Assembly (NCBI GenBank): GCA_965372015.1
Contig: CBDVAP010000066.1
Coordinates: 1-14,834, forward strand
Source: JACZSB01 sp965372015
Lineage (GTDB): Bacteria > Fidelibacterota > Marinisomatia > SCGC-AAA003-L08 > TS1B11
Direction: 5' to 3'
Length of the DNA stretch: 14,834 nucleotides
Shown: piece by piece, positions 6,514 through 13,625 of the stretch
How positions within the stretch are numbered: position 1 is the first letter of the stretch
How the letters are laid out: the number at the start of each line of letters is the position of its first letter
Notes under the pieces: model-generated
What the model was told of the DNA's origin: nothing
What the model saw: only the letters and a program-made list of their open reading frames with translations
The model's database searches: none
Program-made: the position numbers and the translations under genes

Positions 6514-7128
6514 ATGAGCACAGGGATGAGTCCACCGGATGTTGCCCAAGCCCATCTAAAGAGAGCCATCGAGCTCAACCCTGATTATCCCGATCCCTAT
6601 TACCACCTGGCCCTGCAACTGATAGAGCAGAACAAACTCCCAGCAGCCGAGCTGCACCTGAGGCAGGCCGTGGAGCTGGCCTCGCGGAGTGCCGAAACAT
6701 TCGAAGAGCGGGAGAAGGAATTGATTGGGGCTAATCAATTCGGTGCGGCCAAGCACTGCGGCTTCAAATCCCACGAACTGCGGCTCTTTTCAGCCCAGGC
6801 CTGTTATCAGCTGGGGATGCTATTGCGTGAGACAGGGGACAGGCCGGCAGCCCAAAAGCAGTTCATCCAGGCCACGGAGCTCGACCCTACTCTGGCCGAA
6901 GCTTACTACCAGCTGGGGTGTATGGCCCCGGGGCAGCAGCAGGCGACCCGGTCGTTTTTCGAGCAGGCGGTTGAGGCGGATTTTACACTGGCCCGGGCCC
7001 ATCTTAAACTGGCGGAGTTGATCACGGCGCCGGAGGAGAAGGAGATTGCCAGGAACCACTACCTGATTGCCCTGGACCTGGAGGCCGGATCGCAAAGTCC
7101 GGTGCTGGATAAGAGATTTGGGGACTGA
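6514..7128 (+). CDS. Second TPR protein, last gene of the cyclase operon
   Basis: ATG at 6514 begins three bases after the previous TAA, with AAAGG overlapping that stop as the ribosome site. The 204-residue product begins with a TPR of the same style as its neighbour (AQAHLKRAIELNPDYPDPYYHL), then a less regular charged linker (about 55-90), and two or three further TPRs (about 93-195; AYYQLG, ARAHLKLAEL). Its N-terminus aligns well with that of the preceding TPR gene, suggesting an ancient duplication followed by divergence. It is more GC-rich than the cyclase. No signal peptide or membrane segment is present. A scaffold role with the cyclase and rod protein is inferred from operon context only. 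Confidence 0.88.
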   Translation: MSTGMSPPDVAQAHLKRAIELNPDYPDPYYHLALQLIEQNKLPAAELHLRQAVELASRSAETFEEREKELIGANQFGAAKHCGFKSHELRLFSAQACYQLGMLLRETGDRPAAQKQFIQATELDPTLAEAYYQLGCMAPGQQQATRSFFEQAVEADFTLARAHLKLAELITAPEEKEIARNHYLIALDLEAGSQSPVLDKRFGD

Positions 7129-7130
7129 CT

Positions 7131-7147
7131 AGCGGTACCGCACCGCT
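7131..7147 (+). terminator. Hairpin directly after the operon stop codon
   Basis: AGCGGT (7131-7136) pairs with ACCGCT (7142-7147) around ACCGC, two bases after the TGA of the last TPR gene. There is no T tract, so it is either a weak terminator or an RNA-end stabilising stem. Confidence 0.35.
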
Positions 7148-7172
7148 TGGGGGTCACGATAGGCTAGCTCCA

Positions 7173-7194
7173 GCCCCTCGAATGCCCCTCGAAT
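7173..7194. repeat. Tandem 11-bp duplication
   Basis: GCCCCTCGAAT occurs twice with no gap (7173-7183, 7184-7194), followed by a partial third copy GCCC. It is probably replication slippage in non-coding DNA. Confidence 0.8.
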
Positions 7195-7260
7195 GCCCAC
7201 CAAAGACCCCTTAAAAACCCCGCCAAAGCCTAGCTAATACCCATCAAAAGGTTCACACTT

Positions 7261-7467
7261 ACCGACGGGGGAGGTGAGCCAATGGGGGAAATGCAAAATG
7301 CGAAATGGGCTCCGGTCCTGACTCAGATTTCAAAGAGCGGCCCGGGGGATCATCTTGGGACCATGAAGTGGTTATGATGTGACCATACCTCCCGTCGGAA
7401 GGTATGGCCCCCCCCCGGGGGTACCCCCCGTCTCGGCTACGCTACCTATCTGCCGTGCACGGTAGAT
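7261..7467. repeat. Palindrome-rich repeat element
   Basis: Within this non-coding stretch, CCGACGGGGGAGGT (7262-7275) is mirrored by ACCTCCCGTCGG (7387-7398) with a two-base difference. CCATACCT (7383-7390) and AGGTATGG (7400-7407) form a perfect 8-bp hairpin. A run of nine C then five G occupies 7408-7421. ATCTGCCGTGCACGGTAGAT (7448-7467) is a 20-bp palindrome apart from one mismatched pair. The inverted pair could mark the ends of a roughly 140-bp MITE-like element, but no target-site duplication is evident. Confidence 0.5.
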
Positions 7468-7809
7468 GAACGGCTTGCCAGGCAGGCGCCGGTCTCCCAA
7501 TTTTCAATCGACAATATACAATCTACAATTTCTCCTGTCGTTCGCCTGGTGCGCGGAGAGTAACCGCCAAGGCGCAAAGTTCGCCAAGGTCGGAGAAAAA
7601 GATTCACCGCAGAGGCTTGATGGCGGGGTTGGCGGGACAAGCATTCTGCGGGGTTCCCCCGCTTACAACGGGGTTCAGGGCAGGCTGGATTTGGTGCAGA
7701 AGTCGCGAGTCAGGCAGTCGGGTGGCCGGCTGGGCCGCTTCAACCCAGGGCATGATGATCAGGTGTTCACAGAATCTCAATATCTCAATATTAGACGCGT
7801 GATAAGGAA
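7468..7809. repeat. Intergenic region of interspersed-repeat remnants
   Basis: No gene is supported. 7499-7531 is an AT-rich string of CAAT/TACAAT units (CAATCTACAATTT-like). 7562-7589 holds a degenerate CCGCCAAGGCGCAAAG repeat followed by CGCCAAGG. Both types resemble dispersed intergenic repeats known from many environmental bacterial genomes. The open frames here on the plus strand simply translate these repeats. 7643-7680 contains further GC-rich repeats (GGGGTTCCCCCGC and CGGGGTTCAGGGC). Confidence 0.5.
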
Positions 7810-8217
7810 TCAGGAGCTGGTTTCTTCTCCTAACAGAGCTCTCCCTTCACGCAAGACTTCGTAATGCTTGAGAGCCCAGTTTGCATATTTTTCCAATTTA
7901 CCCTCGCTGATCCCAAATGTATTGGCTAGCTCATGGATAAATTGATTCTCTTCTTCACTAAACTCGCCATCGATATAGCCGAGTGTAATTAGTTCGAGCA
8001 TAATAGATATCTGTGATTGGGAAGTATCAAATGACGCCATTAGCTCTTTTTTATCGTAACTCTCCGCATCACTTGGTATCTCTGCGCAAACATCACGTTG
8101 CATTGATTCAAGGTGCTTCTCCTCTGTGGAAGTAACCTTTGAATCAGCTAAGACGAATTGTTTTGCTAAGATGAGGAACGTCCTTTTCTGGCGCTCTGTC
8201 AAGTCATGAAGAAACAT
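7810..8217 (-). CDS. TerB-like helical protein
   Basis: The 135-residue protein starts at ATG 8217, with GAGG a few bases upstream. Two acidic helix-loop-helix segments are visible, VLADSKVTSTEE (22-33) and GYIDGEFSEEENQFIHEL (80-97). The second matches the metal-binding D-G-x-x-x-x-E-E pattern of the TerB / tellurite-resistance-B-like fold. It is all-helical, with no signal peptide. In the wider family such domains bind divalent metals and often join stress or signalling assemblies. No other ter genes are present here, so a tellurite role should not be assumed. It is transcribed away from the divergent receiver gene and shares a 298-bp intergenic region with it. The assignment rests on motif pattern only. 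Confidence 0.8.
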   Translation of the reverse strand: MFLHDLTERQKRTFLILAKQFVLADSKVTSTEEKHLESMQRDVCAEIPSDAESYDKKELMASFDTSQSQISIMLELITLGYIDGEFSEEENQFIHELANTFGISEGKLEKYANWALKHYEVLREGRALLGEETSS

Positions 8218-8320
8218 GTTAGCCTCATAATGCTGTTGGTAGGTGATCGAAATTTACATACTGCCGCCATATTTTCATAGTATTGCTCCGGCACGAAACT
8301 ATGCAGGTCAATCTATTTTA

Positions 8321-8349
8321 TTGCTAATTGAACAGGAGCTGGCTATATT
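8321..8349 (+). promoter_or_regulatory. Candidate sigma70 promoter for the receiver gene
   Basis: TTGCTA (8321-8326) and TATATT (8344-8349) are separated by exactly 17 bp and match consensus at four and five of six positions. A transcript starting near 8356 would have a leader of about 160 nt that includes the strong 8442-8467 inverted repeat. Confidence 0.42.
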
Positions 8350-8441
8350 TGGCTACATATTCACTCGGGTAATAAAATTAGGTGGCATGCCATTTACCGG
8401 CTTTCTCTATTAACCATGTCCCGGTGCCTGGCGGAGTGAGC

Positions 8442-8467
8442 GAATTCACAGACCACTCTGTGAATTC
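8442..8467. promoter_or_regulatory. Perfect 11-bp inverted repeat before the receiver gene
   Basis: GAATTCACAGA (8442-8452) and TCTGTGAATTC (8457-8467) are exact reverse complements around CCAC. Outer bases GTG (8436-8438) and CAC (8471-8473) continue the symmetry. It lies 49 bp before the receiver ATG and has no T tract, so it is an operator or leader hairpin rather than a terminator. It ends no known upstream plus-strand gene. Confidence 0.55.
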
Positions 8468-8515
8468 CCGCACTTCCAATAGGTAATCCAGGATACGACT
8501 CCAGGCGAACAAACA

Positions 8516-9085
8516 ATGAACATACTCATCATCTACGATTTAGCCATGAACCGGGCCATAATTGAGCGGATCCTTCGAATGGATGGTCACGTTACTGTGG
8601 GAGCGAGCCGTTTGGAAGATCTGAGGCCCTTGCTCTCTGGCAAAAGCCGGTTTGACGTCGTTATTTGTGAGTTGCTCAGACCGGAGATAGAGGGAATCCG
8701 GATCTACAAGGATTACTTGGAAATGCTGGCCACTTCTGGAGAAAAAACAAAAAAACTACCCTTTATCCTGATAGCTACAGCGCAGACTGAGGTGACCGCT
8801 GCGCAGACTGTTGGAAAACTCAAATATGCCAAGGAACTCGGATTCTTCGATATTATCAGTAAACCGCTGGATCATGATCGTCTCAGATCTACTCTGGCCC
8901 GGATTTCTGACAAAGTGAAGCCCAAGGATCAAGCTGAGCACCTGGGTGATTTACCGCAAAGAGTGAGGCATACTGCCAGTGCCATTATCAAGGATCATGA
9001 TGCTGTTGGCGCCACCATGATGATAGATCTCCTGGAGGGCACGATTCTTATGTTACGGACAGTTGTTAAGCATACCATCGGCTGA
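8516..9085 (+). CDS. Receiver-domain protein lacking the phosphoacceptor Asp
   Basis: The 189-residue protein has a response-regulator receiver fold over residues 1-130: MNILIIYD strand 1, FDVVICELLRPEIEG (46-60) in place of the usual D-L-M-M-P-x-M-D-G, FILIATAQ strand 4 with T88, and DIISKPLD with the conserved K116. The phosphoacceptor position is E52, not Asp, and only one acid (D8) remains in the first acidic pair. It is therefore a pseudo-receiver, possibly locked in a phosphorylated-like state. The tail (about 140-189) is a helical segment with HTASAIIKDHD and LLEGTILMLRTVVKH, of no recognised family and without a DNA-binding motif. ATG 8516 has no clear ribosome site. It is divergent from the TerB-like gene and convergent with the EAL-HDOD gene. 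Confidence 0.85.
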   Translation: MNILIIYDLAMNRAIIERILRMDGHVTVGASRLEDLRPLLSGKSRFDVVICELLRPEIEGIRIYKDYLEMLATSGEKTKKLPFILIATAQTEVTAAQTVGKLKYAKELGFFDIISKPLDHDRLRSTLARISDKVKPKDQAEHLGDLPQRVRHTASAIIKDHDAVGATMMIDLLEGTILMLRTVVKHTIG

Positions 9086-9328
9086 CTTTCTCCCAAATTG
9101 AGCCCCTGTTAAGGATATCAGGAAGACTCAATTGGACTCGCCATAAACCAGGCATTTCAGCTAAACACCCTTATTTTGCCGGGATACTATTGGCCGAGTT
9201 GGGCCGGAGTACAAAATTTATTGAGGTGAAGGGATCCACTCGGTCGGGCTGGTACCACAGATAGAACAGGACTCATGTGGCTTACTCGATGTTTCCACCG
9301 ACCGGGCAAACTTGGCGAGGTAACCGAG

Positions 9329-10543
9329 TCAAACGGCGCTGAACAAATTCTGGGTCCAATCCAGGGCCTCGAAGTATATCCCGGCGGTATCTTCCTCACT
9401 CACACCGAGACTGGACGCGCGAGTAAGCAAAGGTTTCCAATCGCCTTTTTCGTAAGATTTGACCATGGATAGAAGATTGGCGAATTGCCCTTTCTCCCCG
9501 AGGATGGCCTCCTTGATATCGTTCTTGATGGGCATTTCCTCTAGGATTTCCTTCAATGGTCGGCTGAAGAACAGATCGATTAAGGAAAAAATACCCATGA
9601 AGAAGAGGTCGTCTCCCCTTTGCGCATAGCCTAATCTCCAGCCCAATTCCTCCAGAAACTTGCCCCGGACCAAACAAGTAACTAATGCCTCCTCCGGCAA
9701 CCCTTTGCCGATATTGCTAATAGCCACCAGGGTAGCCCATCTTTTAACCAGCTTAATACCCAGTAAAGTCAGGGCGTGTTTTACCGATTCAACTTCCATG
9801 CGCAGTCCGAAGGCTGCCGAGTTGATATACTTCAGCAGGCCGTATGTGAGACCGACATCCTGCTTGATGATATGGTCAAGTCTATCAAAGCTGATGTTGT
9901 GATCATTGATCTCTTGCAGGAGCCGCAGGTAATTCAGTTTAAAACCGGGGATGGCTTTTTTCTCAACGTATTCGGCTTTATGAAAGAAAGGACCATGGAA
10001 GGAGTCATATTCGAGTCTTCTGGCCAGCTCGAATGCGTCCCGGCTCTCTAAATCGTGGGCAACGGTTTTTATATGGTAGCTCTTGCACCAGTTGGGCACG
10101 AAACGCAATTCCGACTCGTTTTTCCCTCTAAAATCTACAACCAACTGATTTGCCAATTTTACCAACTCGAAATACTTATCGTCGGTGGCAAAAGACCCCA
10201 ATCCAACGCGAAACCCATCTTCCTTCAATTGCTTGAGTGCGGATAGGTGCTCTGCCTTGGTTTCGAACGGCTCACGAAGGTATAGGATGACGCTCTTTTT
10301 GGATAATTGGTGGAGATCCGGCCCCAGTAAGATTTCCGGAGTAATATCGATGCAGACATCTGTTACCTGCCCATTCGTAGGAACCTTGGACCCATAGAGG
10401 CTGCGACGGATGTTATCGGGTAATTCTTCTTTTTCGATTTCAACAGCCAGCAATTGTGCATTTTCAAAACTGATAACGAGCTCGTATGCCGTTACCACTT
10501 CCCTGGCATTAAATACAGGTTGACGTGCTATTAATCGCTTCAT
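9329..10543 (-). CDS. EAL-HDOD (YuxH/CdgJ-type) signalling protein
   Basis: The 404-residue protein starts at ATG 10543 with GGGAG seven bases upstream. The N-terminal half (about 1-195) begins RQPVFNAREVVTAYELVISF, the usual start of EAL domains in the YuxH family. E-x-L is changed to E21-L-V, the metal-binding Asn is D66 in CIDITPE, and the Q-G motif near the end is H183-G. Phosphodiesterase activity is therefore unlikely. The C-terminal half (about 195-400) is an HDOD domain: FDRLDHIIKQDVGLTYGLLKYINSAAFG and HALTLLGIKLVKRWATLVA. It lacks catalytic HD residues, as is normal for HDOD. The known member CdgJ of Vibrio affects motility and c-di-GMP signalling, and others act as non-catalytic adaptors. 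It is cytoplasmic. It is convergent with the receiver gene across 243 bp in which I see no strong terminator. Confidence 0.92.
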   Translation of the reverse strand: MKRLIARQPVFNAREVVTAYELVISFENAQLLAVEIEKEELPDNIRRSLYGSKVPTNGQVTDVCIDITPEILLGPDLHQLSKKSVILYLREPFETKAEHLSALKQLKEDGFRVGLGSFATDDKYFELVKLANQLVVDFRGKNESELRFVPNWCKSYHIKTVAHDLESRDAFELARRLEYDSFHGPFFHKAEYVEKKAIPGFKLNYLRLLQEINDHNISFDRLDHIIKQDVGLTYGLLKYINSAAFGLRMEVESVKHALTLLGIKLVKRWATLVAISNIGKGLPEEALVTCLVRGKFLEELGWRLGYAQRGDDLFFMGIFSLIDLFFSRPLKEILEEMPIKNDIKEAILGEKGQFANLLSMVKSYEKGDWKPLLTRASSLGVSEEDTAGIYFEALDWTQNLFSAV

Positions 10544-10851
10544 CCCGATCTCCCGACTAGAGTCTATAACCTGTGCAAGCCGTACTGCCCGAAGAAATAA
10601 AGGAGTTAGAGGTCAAGAAAATACCTGCCAAAACAACCAATGCTGATTGGCCGTAGCCATCTGACCAGCTCCGATGCTTGCCCAGCCTACTAATTTAACA
10701 TTTAGAGACTCTGCTTGTGAATAAATCCTTCACTTCCATCAAACAATCTGGTAAATGAAAGATTCAATTTTCGTCTCATTTGCTCGGGAGCGCAATATCA
10801 TGGAGAGGCTGTCAATCCTGGCATTTAAATTTTAACCTTGGCTGAAATACT
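10544..10851. other. Intergenic region between divergent genes
   Basis: This AT-rich stretch between the minus-strand EAL-HDOD gene and plus-strand metallo-beta-lactamase gene must hold both promoters, but none is convincing by eye. No gene or strong repeat was seen. Confidence 0.4.
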
Positions 10852-10953
10852 ATGTTCGATGAACCCAATCCTTGGAATTACGACTGGCAGCCATTACTTT
10901 CTATAGAGCTAATTAACCTGATTCGGCCCAATAAATCGGGGTACCGTAACTAG
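10852..10953 (+). CDS. Possible 33-aa leader ORF
   Basis: ATG at 10852 opens a 33-codon frame ending at TAG 10951-10953: MFDEPNPWNYDWQ, then PLLSIELINLI, then RPNKSGYRN. The stop codon overlaps the ribosome site TAGGGGAG of the next gene, whose TTG start is eight bases further on. That arrangement suits translational coupling. Amino-acid usage looks protein-like (three Pro-Asn/Trp clusters, then a short hydrophobic helix), but there is no obvious ribosome site before the ATG. It could be a chance frame. Confidence 0.35.
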   Translation: MFDEPNPWNYDWQPLLSIELINLIRPNKSGYRN

Positions 10954-10961
10954 GGGAGCAT

Positions 10962-13166
10962 TTGGCAAAGATCGAACATATTCAAGTTGCAGATGGTATT
11001 CACTGGGTGGCGATCCCGGAAGCCGATCTTAAAATCCTGTGTGGGTGCCCTGCCGACAGCGTGAAACACTTGATGAAAAAGGGACTGATTGTTACAAAGA
11101 AAAAAGGCGATGTCCAATATGAGACCGGCCCGAATGCCCTTCTTCTATCCGATGTCTTGATTCAACGGGGTAGCTTCGGCAATCTCGCTGAATTCCCGGT
11201 ACTTCAGATGTTGTATCTACAGGGCATGATCCTTCCTGGCCACCCCAACAACACAGGGATTCGCCCCCTGCTCATCGGGGCCGAGAACCAGGTTACGGCC
11301 CAATTGCGATATATTTACCGTGGTAATTACGGCCTGATTTCTGAAGAAGAAATCGTTGCCACTGGGGTTGCTCCTGACACAGCCCATCAGATGATGCGAC
11401 TGAAATTGAAATTTGCATTCGGGAAAATCCATCCCACCGAAGACCTCCTGGACTCTCTCGTGGTCGGTAATCAACCAACGCCGATCAGGAATGATGTGAT
11501 GATTCAGCGCTGTGGTATGAATGTCTACGATATTAGTTATAAGGATGAAGTGGTTACGGTAGATCTGAACCTGCCGCCCAAGAGTATCTACACACTTCCT
11601 TTTTCACTCGGCTACCAGCGGATTGATAGAGATTATTTTGGAATTATCCATTCTGGAGACGGCAACGGCTGGGATATGAGCCACCCAAGTATGTCCTCTA
11701 TATTGATGCACCAGGGCCGATTCTATCTGATAGACGCCGGCCCCAATATTGGATTGGTTCTGCAGGCTCTGGGAATCAGTGTGAATGAGCTGGAGGGCAT
11801 CTTCCATACGCATGCGCATGATGACCACTTTGCCGGCCTTTCCGTCTTGGCAAACTCGGAACAGCGCCTCAAATATTATGCGACTCCCGTGGTTAGGGCG
11901 TCGGTCCAGAAAAAGCTGGCTGCCCTGGCGGGGGTGGATGAGGATGAGTTTCATCATTTATTCGACGTCCACGACTTGGTATCCGAAGAATGGAATGGTA
12001 TCGGCTCTCTAGAGGTGAAACCGGTTATCAGTCCCCACCCGGTGGAAACCAACATATTCTTTTTCCGTGCCAGTCACAATGGCAAAATCGGATCGTATGC
12101 CCACCTGGCCGACATTGTCTCCCTGGATGTACTGGAAGGTATGGTTACCGAAGACGAGAGCGATATTGGGATCAGCCGAGAATATTTTAATGAAATATCC
12201 GAGAAATATCTCGAAGTGGTGAATCTCAAGAAGATTGATGTCGGTGGTGGTTTGATTCATGGTAACGCGGAGGATTTCCGCCACGACCGGTCTGACAGAA
12301 TTGCTCTTTCACATACTACAAAGCCGTTAACCAAGAAGCAGAAACAGATTGGCTCTCGGGCGGAATTCGGCGCGGCGGACATTCTCATATCAAGTGAGGA
12401 GGATTTTGCTAAGCAGCTCGCCGAGGAATATCTTAAGACCTATTTCCCCGAGGCCGACAAGGAACGGTTGGATGTTTTGCTAGCCAATCCTATTACCACC
12501 TTTGAACAGGAAACCGTGTTGGTGGAGTCCCATTTGGTGACCGAGTATGTTTATCTGGTGATAGGCGGTAGTGTCGAAATGATCCACACCGGGGTCAATA
12601 ATATTCTCTCGGCCGGCGCATTGGTTGGTGAACTCTCGGGCTTGATGAACGAAAACTCAAAAGAGACTTACCAGGCCAAGGGCTACGTTCAGGCCCTCTG
12701 CATTCCAACTGAGCAATACACCGATTTTATCCGAGAATGTGGCCTGCTGGATCGGACCCTGGAGCTACAGTATTTGCGCCAGCTGTTGCAGCATTCCTAC
12801 CTGTTTGGTGAGGCCCTCTCATATCCTTTGCAAACCAAGTTAGCTGCGGCTATGTCACAGAGCAGATTTGAGGAGCGCTACTGTTTCCCAAAGGAGAATC
12901 AGGATGAGCTTTACATGCTCAGTTTCGGAATAGTGGAGTTATCGGCGGATGAAAAGAAAATAGCCACCCTTCTGGAAGGTGATGTTTTCCGCGAAGAGGC
13001 GGTATTGAGTGGAGAGACAAGTATTTTCCAGGCTAGAGCGGAAACGGAAGTGGAAATATACCGGTTCCCGACTGAAATGCTAACCGATATTCCAATTGTT
13101 CGATGGAAGTTATTCGAAATATATCAGCGGCGGATGCAGACCCTATTCGATTTGAATCAGGATTGA
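10962..13166 (+). CDS. Metallo-beta-lactamase-fold protein with two cNMP-binding-type domains
   Basis: The 734-residue product starts at TTG 10962, with GGGGAG three bases upstream; no ATG is nearby. Residues 1-215 form an N-terminal region that I do not recognise. The metallo-beta-lactamase core spans about 225-455. Its ligands are H284-x-H286-x-D288-H289 (HAHDDH), H359, D384 in HLAD, and H433 in LIHGNAEDF or H451 in LSH, the usual set for a di-metal site. Two cyclic-nucleotide-type beta-rolls follow, at about 505-595 and 608-725. The phosphate-binding cassette of the first reads GELSGLMNENSKET, lacking the canonical R-S/T, and the second is more diverged, so nucleotide binding is uncertain. 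The protein is cytoplasmic. It may be a cAMP-controlled hydrolase or an oxygen/redox sensor, as some flavin-free di-iron metallo-beta-lactamase proteins are. A link to the cyclase operon is inference. Confidence 0.87.
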   Translation: MAKIEHIQVADGIHWVAIPEADLKILCGCPADSVKHLMKKGLIVTKKKGDVQYETGPNALLLSDVLIQRGSFGNLAEFPVLQMLYLQGMILPGHPNNTGIRPLLIGAENQVTAQLRYIYRGNYGLISEEEIVATGVAPDTAHQMMRLKLKFAFGKIHPTEDLLDSLVVGNQPTPIRNDVMIQRCGMNVYDISYKDEVVTVDLNLPPKSIYTLPFSLGYQRIDRDYFGIIHSGDGNGWDMSHPSMSSILMHQGRFYLIDAGPNIGLVLQALGISVNELEGIFHTHAHDDHFAGLSVLANSEQRLKYYATPVVRASVQKKLAALAGVDEDEFHHLFDVHDLVSEEWNGIGSLEVKPVISPHPVETNIFFFRASHNGKIGSYAHLADIVSLDVLEGMVTEDESDIGISREYFNEISEKYLEVVNLKKIDVGGGLIHGNAEDFRHDRSDRIALSHTTKPLTKKQKQIGSRAEFGAADILISSEEDFAKQLAEEYLKTYFPEADKERLDVLLANPITTFEQETVLVESHLVTEYVYLVIGGSVEMIHTGVNNILSAGALVGELSGLMNENSKETYQAKGYVQALCIPTEQYTDFIRECGLLDRTLELQYLRQLLQHSYLFGEALSYPLQTKLAAAMSQSRFEERYCFPKENQDELYMLSFGIVELSADEKKIATLLEGDVFREEAVLSGETSIFQARAETEVEIYRFPTEMLTDIPIVRWKLFEIYQRRMQTLFDLNQD

Positions 13167-13304
13167 GCGCCTCTCCGTCCGTGTAGAGATCAAACAACAA
13201 TGGCCCTCATTTCATCGGAACCGTCGTCAACGGTTATCGGGCGCTAATGGATCACCTCCAATTCGAACAGCCACTGTCCAGTTTTTTGCGTTGACTACTG
13301 CGGC

Positions 13305-13625
13305 CTAATCAAAGCAACTGCGCGTACCGGTATGGCAGGCTACGCCTTCCTGGTCGACCTGGATCAGCAGGGTATCGCGGTCGCAGTCGGTGGCGACGGA
13401 GTGGATGCGCTGGACATGGCCGCTGGTTTCGCCCTTGCGCCACAGCACCCGGCGGCTGCGCGACCAGAAACAGGTGCGGCCCTCGGCCAGGGTAATTCGT
13501 AGGCTCTCCGCATTCATATAGGCCAGCATCAGCACTTGGTGATTCTCCCGGTCCTGGATAATGGCGGGGATCAGGCCGTCGGCGTTGTATTTCAAATCCT
13601 TAATGTCTGCGGGCTGGACTATCAT
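13305..13625 (-). CDS. hisI: Phosphoribosyl-AMP cyclohydrolase
   Basis: HisI opens the adenine ring of phosphoribosyl-AMP in the third step of histidine synthesis. The 106-residue protein is of normal length for a stand-alone PRA-CH domain. Signatures include FWSRSRRVLWRKGETSGH (53-70), the Mg-binding cluster D80-C81-D82-R-D84, and zinc ligands C81, C97 (ACHTG) and C104 (SCF). No HisE (pyrophosphohydrolase) domain is fused, so hisE must lie elsewhere. ATG 13625 overlaps the hisF stop as ATGA, and its AGGAGA ribosome site lies in the last hisF codons. It is the last gene of the visible his cluster. A small AACCGT/ACGGTT hairpin (13219-13235) about 80 nt downstream lacks a T tract. Confidence 0.97.
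   Translation of the reverse strand: MIVQPADIKDLKYNADGLIPAIIQDRENHQVLMLAYMNAESLRITLAEGRTCFWSRSRRVLWRKGETSGHVQRIHSVATDCDRDTLLIQVDQEGVACHTGTRSCFD

Noticed and set aside
7466..7864. 132-codon plus-strand frame with QSTIYNLQF-like peptide
   Set aside because: The peptide arises from translated AT-rich CAAT/TACAAT intergenic repeats commonly misannotated as genes, and the frame overlaps the 3' end of the TerB-like gene.
13219..13235. AACCGT/ACGGTT hairpin as terminator between the convergent genes
   Set aside because: It is only 6 bp with no T tract on either strand; it could be incidental.
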